This document shows positions 1-4,969 of a DNA stretch of 6,105 nt, piece after piece; the stretch's first letter is position 1, and each line of letters begins with the position of its first letter. This DNA comes from Clostridiales bacterium (lineage in GTDB: Bacteria > Bacillota > Clostridia > Peptostreptococcales > Anaerovoracaceae). Where the stretch lies: NCBI GenBank assembly GCA_012799165.1, contig JAAZLU010000253.1:1-6105 (forward strand), written 5' to 3'. The notes beneath the pieces were generated by a model. That model did not search any database, had not been told where the DNA came from, and saw nothing but the letters and a program-made list of their open reading frames with translations. A program made the translations under genes and the position numbers.

Positions 1-60
1 AAGCCGCAATGCATCCAATAAGACTCTGCGCATAAGATTATCCGTCTTTTGATTCTTCAT
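1..60 (-). CDS. Start of a gene coupled to the sigma factor (probable anti-sigma or membrane partner), cut by window edge
   Basis: Only the first 20 codons are in the window (MKNQKTDNLMRRVLLDALRL); the rest lies beyond base 1. The ATG overlaps the TGA of the sigma-factor gene as ATGA. A strong Shine-Dalgarno sequence (AGGAGGGG, about 68-75) sits 8 bases before the ATG, inside the sigma-factor coding sequence. The start is therefore well supported, and translation is probably coupled to the upstream gene. In clostridia, a gene placed directly after this type of ECF sigma factor usually encodes a single-pass membrane protein with a short charged cytoplasmic N-terminus that acts as, or resembles, an anti-sigma factor. 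The visible hydrophilic, slightly basic N-terminus fits that, but no domain can be recognised from 20 residues, so the function is inferred from position only. Confidence 0.7.
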   Translation of the reverse strand, partial: MKNQKTDNLMRRVLLDALRL

Positions 61-587
61 ATGTGAAACCCCTCCTTTCTTACAAGATCCTGCAGCAAGC
101 GACGGCCGCGACTGATGCGAGTGCTTACTGCCGTTTCGCTGATTCCCAAACGGCGAGCAATTTCGCTGTCTTTATAATCCAACAAAAACTTCATCTCCAG
201 CACGGCGCGATATGTATCGGGCATCTGCGTAAAAAGCTCCACCAAGGCTTTATAATCCAGCTCTTTTTCCGGTTCCAAATCCGATATCGGGGCTTTCCAG
301 TCTTCAAGAGGCACTGCTCTTTTGTTTTTCCTCAGAATCATCAGAGCTTCGTTCTTCACTATAGAAATGAGCCAGAACAGCATTTCCTCACAAGGAATTC
401 CCTTTGCCTTTTCAAAATGTTTTATTATTTGGATAAAAGCATTCTGAACGGCATCCTCCGCATCCTTTTGCTCCTCCAAAATGCGCATTGCGACCTTCTC
501 CATCTGCACATGATACTCATTAAAAATAGCCGCAAGCCTTTGGCGGTCGTCTTCGTTGTCTATAAATGTAAGTAAAAATACCAGCAT
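57..587 (-). CDS. ECF-type RNA polymerase sigma-70 factor
   Basis: A 176-residue alternative sigma factor that would direct RNA polymerase to a small set of stress or envelope promoters. Sigma region 2 covers about residues 20-88, with the core-binding signature DAEDAVQNAF at 42-51. Region 4 covers about 112-166, with a helix-turn-helix from SEIARRLGIS to the basic end SRGRRLL (141-165). There is no region 1 or 3, and the length is normal for group 4 (ECF) factors. The hydrophobic start (MLVFLLTFID) followed by an acidic patch is common in clostridial members. The ATG at 587 is preceded by AAGGA (594-598) at 6 bases. A promoter at 643-671 lies upstream, and the stop overlaps the ATG of the next gene, which fits a sigma/anti-sigma pair. 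The target promoters and the inducing signal are unknown. The family call is secure; no subgroup or gene name can be assigned. Confidence 0.93.
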   Translation of the reverse strand: MLVFLLTFIDNEDDRQRLAAIFNEYHVQMEKVAMRILEEQKDAEDAVQNAFIQIIKHFEKAKGIPCEEMLFWLISIVKNEALMILRKNKRAVPLEDWKAPISDLEPEKELDYKALVELFTQMPDTYRAVLEMKFLLDYKDSEIARRLGISETAVSTRISRGRRLLQDLVRKEGFHI

Positions 588-642
588 ATATAATCCTTAT
601 GTGTAATTCCGATGTTTCTCACTCTGGATATAATTAATTGAA

Positions 643-671
643 ATTGTACTCCTAAATCGTTCCGTTGGCAA
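643..671 (-). promoter_or_regulatory. Sigma-A-type promoter of the sigma-factor gene
   Basis: Reading the minus strand, TTGCCA (671-666) and TACAAT (648-643) are separated by exactly 17 bases. Each hexamer matches the consensus at five of six positions. Transcription would start near 636, leaving a leader of about 50 bases before the ATG at 587. The hexamers look like housekeeping sequences, so this copy gives no direct sign that the ECF factor drives its own gene. Predicted by eye only. Confidence 0.68.
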
Positions 672-686
672 AAATCCAGAATATTA

Positions 687-701
687 ATAAGCCGAGCGGC
701 T
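687..701. repeat. 15-bp repeat, copy 1
   Basis: ATAAGCCGAGCGGCT, identical to the copy at 726-740. Its core AGCCG-AG-CGGCT is a self-complementary 5+2+5 dyad. This copy lies between the promoter of the sigma-factor gene and the hairpin that follows the M56 gene. On the minus strand it reads AGCCGCTCGGCTTAT and runs into an AT-rich stretch. Confidence 0.75.
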
Positions 702-720
702 GAATATCTTTAATCAAGGC

Positions 721-759
721 AAAATATAAGCCGAGCGGCTAAGTCAAGCCTAGCCGCTC
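721..759 (-). terminator. Probable intrinsic terminator of the blaI/M56 operon
   Basis: On the minus strand, GAGCGGCTA (759-751) and TAGCCGCTC (741-733) form a perfect 9-bp stem around a 9-base loop. It is followed by GGC and then TTATATTTT (729-721). It starts about 40 bases after the stop codon of the M56 gene. The U-tract is interrupted and set off by three bases, so termination may be partial, in which case some transcripts would read into the sigma-factor gene. Confidence 0.6.
726..740. repeat. 15-bp repeat, copy 2 (forms one arm of the terminator hairpin)
   Basis: Identical to the 15 bases at 687-701, with starts 39 bases apart. Part of this copy (733-740) pairs with 752-759 to form the hairpin after the M56 gene. 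The repetition suggests that a segment of the terminator was duplicated. Confidence 0.75.
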
Positions 760-801
760 TTCTTGAAATCTAATTTGTTTTAATGCTTAGGGCAATAAAG
801 T

Positions 802-2700
802 TTAACTACCGCCCGGAGTGCCATCATTAATCATAGGGTTCTGAATTGCTTCTTCTTCGCTGGCAACGACAAATGCCTCGTCGGTAAAGGTAACGCTTTT
901 TGCGATGGATACCAGTTCCTCGAATTCAAAGGCATCTGCGCATAAATACAGAGCATATTGCGGCATATGTCCTTCCTTTGCCCAGAAGGCATACCAGAGT
1001 TTTTCCTCGCCAATATATTGGCTCGTCTCTTCATCGCGCACTTCCCTTAAGTATTCGACTGCAACGCAGGGCGTGCCGGATTCAATCGGGATAAAATCGC
1101 TGACAAATGCGGAATGGTTATGAAATAGGGACATCCCGATTAATTCTCCATCTTCAAATATTCCCTTGTTTCGGCAATGGAACTCGAAACATCCGCATTC
1201 TTCTCCCTTATCATTATAAATAGGAATTCCTCCGCCAATCCCCAGATATATATCGAATTCTCCTGCAGTCAAACCCTCCGGCAAGCTGAAGCTCACACAG
1301 TCAGGAAAATTCACCTCTTCGGGGGAGCTGTGCGGATCCGATATCACTCGCTGTATTCGGTCTATTATTTCCCGGACAACGGAATCTCTATCGCCATTTA
1401 CAGTTTCCTGATTATTACTGCAAACTGCGAGCACCGTATCATAGTCTCCAGCTTGTGTGCGGTAGTACACTGTTCTTCCCTGCGCATAAATTACCGCTGT
1501 GTCGGTATCGAAGATTCTCAGATAGAGATCCGAAGCGAATTTAATCTGAATGCTTGTTGTACTCTTTTCCGCATCTCTTTGAACCGTTCTGAAGATTCCA
1601 CGCTGTGCTGTCCATGATGCTTTATCTAAAAAGGCCGCCAGTTTATCGCCATTTACGATAGTATCATATTTATTAGAATCGGAGCCTATATGCACAGGCA
1701 AGGTGTCGGAATCAGCGGCCAATGATACCAGATTTTCATAGTTCAAAAGGGGAAAATCTCTATCGTTCTCCGGATTCGTCAAAAAGCAGACTGCAACGAC
1801 GATGCAGGCAATAATCGCTATAAGGATAATCCAAAAAGCGGGTTTCCTGTAATTCATTACGGACTTTACACGCTCCTTTACTCCTACTTCTCCGAAAGCG
1901 AGCGGACAGGCCGCAATCCTGCGGTGCCGGACGCTGCACGATACGAGAGCCTGAGTGTAGTCCGCCCGCTGCTCGTTATCGAGGCCTTTAATGATTTTTT
2001 CATCGCAGGCGAGCTCGATGTCCCGACAAAGCAGCACATAAGCCAGCCACATCAGAGGGTTGAACCAATGGAGCGTCAGCAAAAGGAAACCCAGAGGCTT
2101 CCACCAATGGTCTCTTCGGCAAATGTGAGCCTCCTCGTGAGCAACGACATATTCCAAATCCTGCCCTTTCATATTGAACGGCAGATATATCTTCGGTTTG
2201 ATGATACCCAGCACAAACGGAGAGGAAACATTTTCGCTCTGAAAAATATTGTCTCTGTATAGAACAGCGGTATTAACCATACGGCGCAGCCGCCAATAGC
2301 TGACTGCGGTGTACAGCAACATTGCCACTATCCCGGCAATCCAGAGAAGCGAAGCAATTTGAATCCGAACCTGCAACGGGTTTACGCTGTCTGAGGGCTG
2401 TGGAGCAAAAGAAGTAGAAATAACAGGATTGATTGCGCTGTCGATTGCATTTACCCCGCTATCGATGGCAGGGGCAACATCGAGCTCTATGTTCATGGGG
2501 ATTGTTTCCGCGCTCGGTACCAGACTCAAAGCGCTCTCGATGGAGAATGGGAAAATCAGTCTTGCAGCTACTATACCCCAGAGCAAAACATTAACCCATT
2601 TTGGAGCTCTTTTCAGAACTATCCTTAGTATCAACACCGCAAGAACAATCCAGCTTGCCGATATGCTCAGGTTAACAAATCTCAAAAAGAGTTCGTTCAT
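802..2700 (-). CDS. M56-family (BlaR1/MecR1-type) membrane sensor metalloprotease
   Basis: A 632-residue membrane protease-sensor, the expected partner of the BlaI-type repressor encoded just upstream. Hydrophobic segments lie at about 14-29, 36-54, 113-133, 202-224 and 287-308. The zinc protease motif HEEAH is at 188-192, followed by RRD (195-197). The downstream RDIELACDE (226-234) probably supplies the third zinc ligand, E229. In BlaR1/MecR1, ligand binding outside the cell activates this protease and leads to cleavage of the repressor. The region after residue 310, about 320 residues, should be extracellular. It has no penicillin-binding signature: its only SxxK (598-601) is 31 residues from the end and no KTG follows. 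It contains seven cysteines. The ATG overlaps the repressor stop as ATGA and has a GGAG site about 8 bases upstream, inside the repressor gene. The family is secure; the ligand is unknown, and blaR1 would be a misleading name. Confidence 0.92.
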   Translation of the reverse strand: MNELFLRFVNLSISASWIVLAVLILRIVLKRAPKWVNVLLWGIVAARLIFPFSIESALSLVPSAETIPMNIELDVAPAIDSGVNAIDSAINPVISTSFAPQPSDSVNPLQVRIQIASLLWIAGIVAMLLYTAVSYWRLRRMVNTAVLYRDNIFQSENVSSPFVLGIIKPKIYLPFNMKGQDLEYVVAHEEAHICRRDHWWKPLGFLLLTLHWFNPLMWLAYVLLCRDIELACDEKIIKGLDNEQRADYTQALVSCSVRHRRIAACPLAFGEVGVKERVKSVMNYRKPAFWIILIAIIACIVVAVCFLTNPENDRDFPLLNYENLVSLAADSDTLPVHIGSDSNKYDTIVNGDKLAAFLDKASWTAQRGIFRTVQRDAEKSTTSIQIKFASDLYLRIFDTDTAVIYAQGRTVYYRTQAGDYDTVLAVCSNNQETVNGDRDSVVREIIDRIQRVISDPHSSPEEVNFPDCVSFSLPEGLTAGEFDIYLGIGGGIPIYNDKGEECGCFEFHCRNKGIFEDGELIGMSLFHNHSAFVSDFIPIESGTPCVAVEYLREVRDEETSQYIGEEKLWYAFWAKEGHMPQYALYLCADAFEFEELVSIAKSVTFTDEAFVVASEEEAIQNPMINDGTPGGS

Positions 2701-3068
2701 TGCGAATCTCCTTTCCTTATGCGGTCTATCATGCGTTGCACTTCTTCGACTTCATCATCGGACATGTCCTGATGTTTTGTGAATGCTGCGACGAAAGCCG
2801 GCAGCGAACCTTCGAATTTTTTCTCAACAAGCTCGTCGATTTGGGATGCCTGAGCTTCGTCTTTGGAAACTAAAGATGTAATTGTGCTGTTATCGTTCTT
2901 CAGAACACCGCGTTCTGCGAGGCGCTTTATAACGGTGTAGGTTGTGGTTCGCTTCCAACCAAGCTGCTCCCGGCACAACTTCACAAGTTCGACGGTAGAA
3001 ACAGGCTCATGCTCCCACATGATTAAACAAAAACGGTATTCGCTCTCATGAATTTTTGGAAACTCCAT
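2697..3068 (-). CDS. BlaI/MecI/CopY-family transcriptional repressor
   Basis: A 123-residue dimeric winged-helix repressor. The DNA-binding domain covers about residues 5-70, opening with the family-typical ESEYRFCLIMW segment (8-18). The recognition helix is in GWKRTTTYTVIKRLAERG (37-54). The remaining part, about 71-123, is the helical dimerisation region. In this family the partner M56 protease cleaves there, but I cannot place the cut site here. The length equals that of typical BlaI proteins, so the gene looks intact. The start is supported by AAGGAG (3077-3082), 8 bases before the ATG. The gene is first in an operon with the M56 protease (four-base overlap). Its promoter is covered by two dyads, so it very likely represses its own operon. 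No target gene outside this operon is visible in the window. The symbol is left empty because the pair is not shown to control beta-lactam resistance. Confidence 0.93.
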   Translation of the reverse strand: MEFPKIHESEYRFCLIMWEHEPVSTVELVKLCREQLGWKRTTTYTVIKRLAERGVLKNDNSTITSLVSKDEAQASQIDELVEKKFEGSLPAFVAAFTKHQDMSDDEVEEVQRMIDRIRKGDSQ

Positions 3069-3082
3069 ATTTGCAACTCCTT

Positions 3083-3098
3083 GTCTACACTATTAGAC
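3083..3098. promoter_or_regulatory. Operator dyad 1, between promoter and start codon of the repressor gene
   Basis: GTCTACACTATTAGAC: perfect 5-base arms GTCTA/TAGAC around six bases. The left half GTCTACAC is identical to that of the second dyad. It lies just upstream of the ribosome binding site, roughly at +3 to +20 of the predicted transcript, where a bound BlaI dimer would block elongation or initiation. The arms resemble the TACA/TGTA-type half-sites known for BlaI/MecI repressors. Confidence 0.78.
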
Positions 3099-3107
3099 TC
3101 TGCCTGC

Positions 3108-3136
3108 AGTCTACACCGTTAGACACAAGAAGTCAA
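3108..3136 (-). promoter_or_regulatory. Promoter of the blaI/M56 operon
   Basis: On the minus strand, TTGACT (3136-3131) and TAGACT (3113-3108) are separated by 17 bases. The -35 matches five of six consensus bases and the -10 four of six. The predicted start is near 3101, giving a short leader of about 33 bases that contains one operator. The -10 box is itself part of the upstream operator. Confidence 0.72.
3109..3124. promoter_or_regulatory. Operator dyad 2, overlapping the -10 box of the repressor gene
   Basis: GTCTACACCGTTAGAC has the same arms, spacing and orientation as the dyad at 3083-3098. The two centres are 26 bp apart, about two and a half helical turns. It covers most of the -10 hexamer and part of the spacer, so bound repressor would directly exclude RNA polymerase. 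Confidence 0.8.
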
Positions 3137-3210
3137 GAGAAATTTATGAGGTCCCCGCAACTCATCTCAAATAAGAATATTCTCACATTTATGAATGGTT
3201 ATCTTGAGAT

Positions 3211-3248
3211 TTATAAAAATGGCGCTCACCGTCCACAGGGCGAGCACC
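3211..3248 (-). terminator. Intrinsic terminator after the lipoprotein gene
   Basis: On the minus strand, GGTGCTCGCC (3248-3239) pairs with GGTGAGCGCC (3230-3221) over 10 bp, including two G-U pairs, around an 8-base loop. ATTTTTATAA follows directly. On the plus strand the two wobble positions become C-A mismatches, so the signal is directional. It lies about 115 bases past the lipoprotein stop and isolates that unit from the blaI operon. Between this terminator and the lipoprotein stop I see no gene, only two short palindromes (3309-3316 and 3342-3351). Confidence 0.78.
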
Positions 3249-3361
3249 GTTTTGTAAGTTGATATATTAAAGAACTCTGTTAAAGCCCAAAATAAAGCAC
3301 TATTAGAGCGCATGCGATTAGACCGTTGCGCCGCAGAAACAAAAGCGCTTTAAGTCGGATT

Positions 3362-4045
3362 TTAGTAAGTGATGATGTAAGCGTCCGCCATCAACTCGTC
3401 TTCTACAAAGTACAGTCCGTCGTCGGGGTCCTTTACCATGGTGAAGGTTACAGTTTCCTTGTCGCTGTAGCCGATTTTCTCGATTCTTGCCTCCAGCATC
3501 TCCAGCATGGATTTAATGAATTCGTCATTGACCTCTTCATCAGATAGCTCGTCGAATTCCCCTGCTTCTATGCGCGCGAGGAAATCATCGAAGAGCTTAT
3601 CGCTGTCCTCTTCATGGAATCTTTCAATTATATCTATCGGATATACATCTACATCTATTAGGTAGTTTCCATCCTGCTTTACCGACGAATGCACTTCGTA
3701 CTTAGCCTTAGCATAGACCTTCTTATAAAATTCTTCTATGCTGTCCATCGACTCCTCGGAAACCTCTCCGACTTCAAAGAGATCTGCGAGTTCAAAGTAA
3801 TCGACAAACCACTCCGCTTCCAGCTCTATATTCAACTCGTACATATCTTCGATGTCTTCTTTTGTAACATCGCTCACTTCGCCGAGATCCTTGTTATATT
3901 GCCCCTTATACATCCCATCCAGCAATCCCTGAACATGAGTCTTTGCAAAATCAGAGGGTTCTTCTTTTCCGCATCCGCTCAGCATAAGGGAAAAGGCCAG
4001 AATAATAGCCAGGGTTAACAATAATGCTTTTCCGCTTTTCTTCAT
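3362..4045 (-). CDS. Acidic lipoprotein of unknown function
   Basis: A 227-residue protein with a type II signal peptide: basic start MKKSGK, hydrophobic core to about residue 20, and lipobox LSGC with the lipidated cysteine at 25. The mature chain should be anchored to the outer face of the membrane. It is strongly acidic: 58 Asp/Glu against about 18 Lys/Arg in 203 residues. It looks mostly helical up to about 110, with clusters of acidic and aromatic residues. A stretch with beta-like alternation (KYEVHSSVKQDGNYLIDVDVYP) follows, then an acidic helix pair and a C-terminal strand region. No catalytic motif is visible, and I do not recognise a named family with certainty. Similar small lipoproteins are common in clostridia. 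AAGGAG (4055-4060) is 9 bases before the ATG. The gene has its own promoter (4171-4199) and terminator, so it appears monocistronic. Confidence 0.87.
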   Translation of the reverse strand: MKKSGKALLLTLAIILAFSLMLSGCGKEEPSDFAKTHVQGLLDGMYKGQYNKDLGEVSDVTKEDIEDMYELNIELEAEWFVDYFELADLFEVGEVSEESMDSIEEFYKKVYAKAKYEVHSSVKQDGNYLIDVDVYPIDIIERFHEEDSDKLFDDFLARIEAGEFDELSDEEVNDEFIKSMLEMLEARIEKIGYSDKETVTFTMVKDPDDGLYFVEDELMADAYIITY

Positions 4046-4170
4046 ATCACACTTCTCCTTAAAACTTAAATTAAGATTTTGTATCCTCGCACAAGCCTTT
4101 TCCGCCGCATAAATTAAAGCGCAAAAGACAAATCGCGAAAAGGAATATAATCTTATGCCAACTAAGGAAA

Positions 4171-4199
4171 AGTATATGCCCTCATTTCGATAAAATCAA
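4171..4199 (-). promoter_or_regulatory. Promoter of the lipoprotein gene
   Basis: On the minus strand, TTGATT (4199-4194) and TATACT (4176-4171) are separated by exactly 17 bases. The predicted start is near 4164, which leaves an unusually long leader of about 118 bases before the ATG at 4045. Predicted by eye. The whole gap from 4046 to 4337 contains this promoter, the leader, an inverted repeat (4200-4260) and the terminator at 4283-4313, but no gene that I can support. Confidence 0.6.
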
Positions 4200-4260
4200 C
4201 AGCTTTAATCCTCTTGTCGCTCACGCTTTCTGCGAGCAGCCTCTGGATAGTCGAAAGCTG
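4200..4260. repeat. Imperfect inverted repeat just upstream of the lipoprotein promoter
   Basis: Outer arms CAGCTTT (4200-4206) and AAAGCTG (4254-4260) are perfectly complementary. Inside, GCTCAC and GCGAGC can pair, better as RNA of the minus strand where one position becomes G-U. The element ends one base from the -35 hexamer. It could be a regulator site or a structured RNA, or a chance arrangement. No U-tract follows it, so it is not a terminator. Confidence 0.4.
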
Positions 4261-4282
4261 TATCGACCTTTTGCGCAAGACA

Positions 4283-4313
4283 AAAAGATTCCGGGAAAAT
4301 CCCGGAATCTTTT
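4283..4313. terminator. Strong bidirectional hairpin terminator after the DUF3237 gene
   Basis: AAAAGATTCCGGGA (4283-4296) and TCCCGGAATCTTTT (4300-4313) form a perfect 14-bp stem around a 3-base loop. On the minus strand the stem ends in a run of five T, so it should end the ene-reductase/DUF3237 transcript about 25 bases after the stop codon. The plus strand also ends in TTTT, so it could work in both directions. Confidence 0.88.
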
Positions 4314-4337
4314 AAACATTCAGTGGCTCACTGCTAA

Positions 4338-4868
4338 TCAGAGAACAGCATAGATATCGTAATAGCCGCCTCTGGCATCCATTTTCCCGACACCTATACA
4401 TATCAGGCGATTCAACCAGTCGTACTTGCCATCCTTAGCAGCGGTGAAGAAGATCGCTGTGCGGAAATAGGCATCCGGGAAACTCTCCCCTTGGAACATC
4501 CACCGCTTGGCAAAATTTTCGGCATCGGCACTGATGTACCCGGTATATTCCATGAGTATCATTTCGCCGTCGTCCGTTTTCAGAGTGTTTCTGCAATCGA
4601 GGCATACCGTATCGTCTGCCTGACGAATGGTCAACCAATCTGCACCTTCATGCACGACACCTTTAATCTTAGGCCCTTCGATATAGCCGCCCGGGCTGCG
4701 CCCAACCATCTTAAACCCTCCGGGGGTTTCCCCGAATATCTGGAAGCACTGAGCCTGTTCTTCGGGCGTTGAAGGCGAATAACCTAAAAAGGTCATTATG
4801 TACTCATACTTTAGCCCTTCGGGATTTTCGACCAACAAATTCGGTCTTTCTTTTCTCCAGTCTGACAT
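4338..4868 (-). CDS. DUF3237 (UPF0311) family protein
   Basis: A 176-residue protein with no signal peptide or membrane segment, so probably cytoplasmic. Family hallmarks run in the expected order: GGYIEGPKIKGVV...GADW (60-78), LDCRNTLKTDDG (90-101), YFRTAIFF (134-141), KYDWLNRLICIGVGK (148-162) and YDIYAV (170-175). Members are small beta-rich proteins of about 150-170 residues with no established biochemical role. This one is complete, with a slightly long N-terminus. The start at 4868 is chosen because AAAGGAG (4876-4882) lies 7 bases before it. The in-frame ATG at 4919 would add 17 residues without family similarity and lacks a good site. It follows the flavin ene-reductase gene by about 100 bases with no clear terminator between, so the two are probably co-transcribed. 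It may act on the same substrate or product; that is inference from position. Confidence 0.88.
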   Translation of the reverse strand: MSDWRKERPNLLVENPEGLKYEYIMTFLGYSPSTPEEQAQCFQIFGETPGGFKMVGRSPGGYIEGPKIKGVVHEGADWLTIRQADDTVCLDCRNTLKTDDGEMILMEYTGYISADAENFAKRWMFQGESFPDAYFRTAIFFTAAKDGKYDWLNRLICIGVGKMDARGGYYDIYAVL

Positions 4869-4900
4869 AATTCTTCTCCTTTCTTCCGTCGCAATGTATC

Positions 4901-4918
4901 TGCATTCTCCACAATGCA
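4901..4918. repeat. Short perfect inverted repeat in the DUF3237 leader
   Basis: TGCATT (4901-4906) and AATGCA (4913-4918) flank six bases (CTCCAC). It lies about 32 bases before the DUF3237 start codon, in the gap after the ene-reductase gene. It may be an operator or an RNA hairpin that adjusts translation of the second gene. Arms this short can also occur by chance. Confidence 0.4.
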
Positions 4919-4969
4919 TTTACAATCTTTAAAAAACTGCTTCTTTTCCGTTGCGGAATTTTCCATAAC

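Noticed and set aside
63..575. Open reading frame of 170 codons on the plus strand opposite the sigma-factor gene
   Set aside because: The minus-strand frame carries clear sigma region 2 and 4 motifs. The plus-strand product is low in recognisable structure and has no family signature.
659..663. GGAAC on the minus strand as an ECF-type -35 box for self-activation of the sigma factor
   Set aside because: It lies inside the spacer of a much better sigma-A-like promoter, and no CGT-type -10 follows at the right distance.
687..740. The two 15-bp repeats as a CRISPR remnant
   Set aside because: There are only two copies, the repeats are too short, the spacing belongs to terminator-like AT-rich DNA, and no cas gene is present.
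1177..1617. Open reading frame of 146 codons on the plus strand inside the M56 gene
   Set aside because: It lies opposite a well-supported gene, has no domain-like pattern and no matching gene organisation. It is an antisense shadow.
3056..3262. Possible small plus-strand gene across the blaI promoter
   Set aside because: It overlaps the repressor start, promoter, operators and the lipoprotein terminator. Its composition and start region do not suggest a real gene.
3298..3323. CACTATTAGA and a TTAGAC half-site in the lipoprotein 3' region as a further repressor operator
   Set aside because: Neither has the matching second arm, so the likeness to the operators is partial and probably chance.
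3309..3351. Palindromes CGCATGCG (3309-3316) and AAAGCGCTTT (3342-3351) as regulatory sites
   Set aside because: They are short, have no loop, lie in the 3' untranslated stretch of the lipoprotein transcript and are not near any promoter.
4869..4919. Longer start for the DUF3237 gene at 4919 (17 extra residues, MHCGECRY...)
   Set aside because: The extra residues do not resemble the family, and no good ribosome binding site precedes this ATG, while a strong one lies 7 bases before the ATG at 4868.
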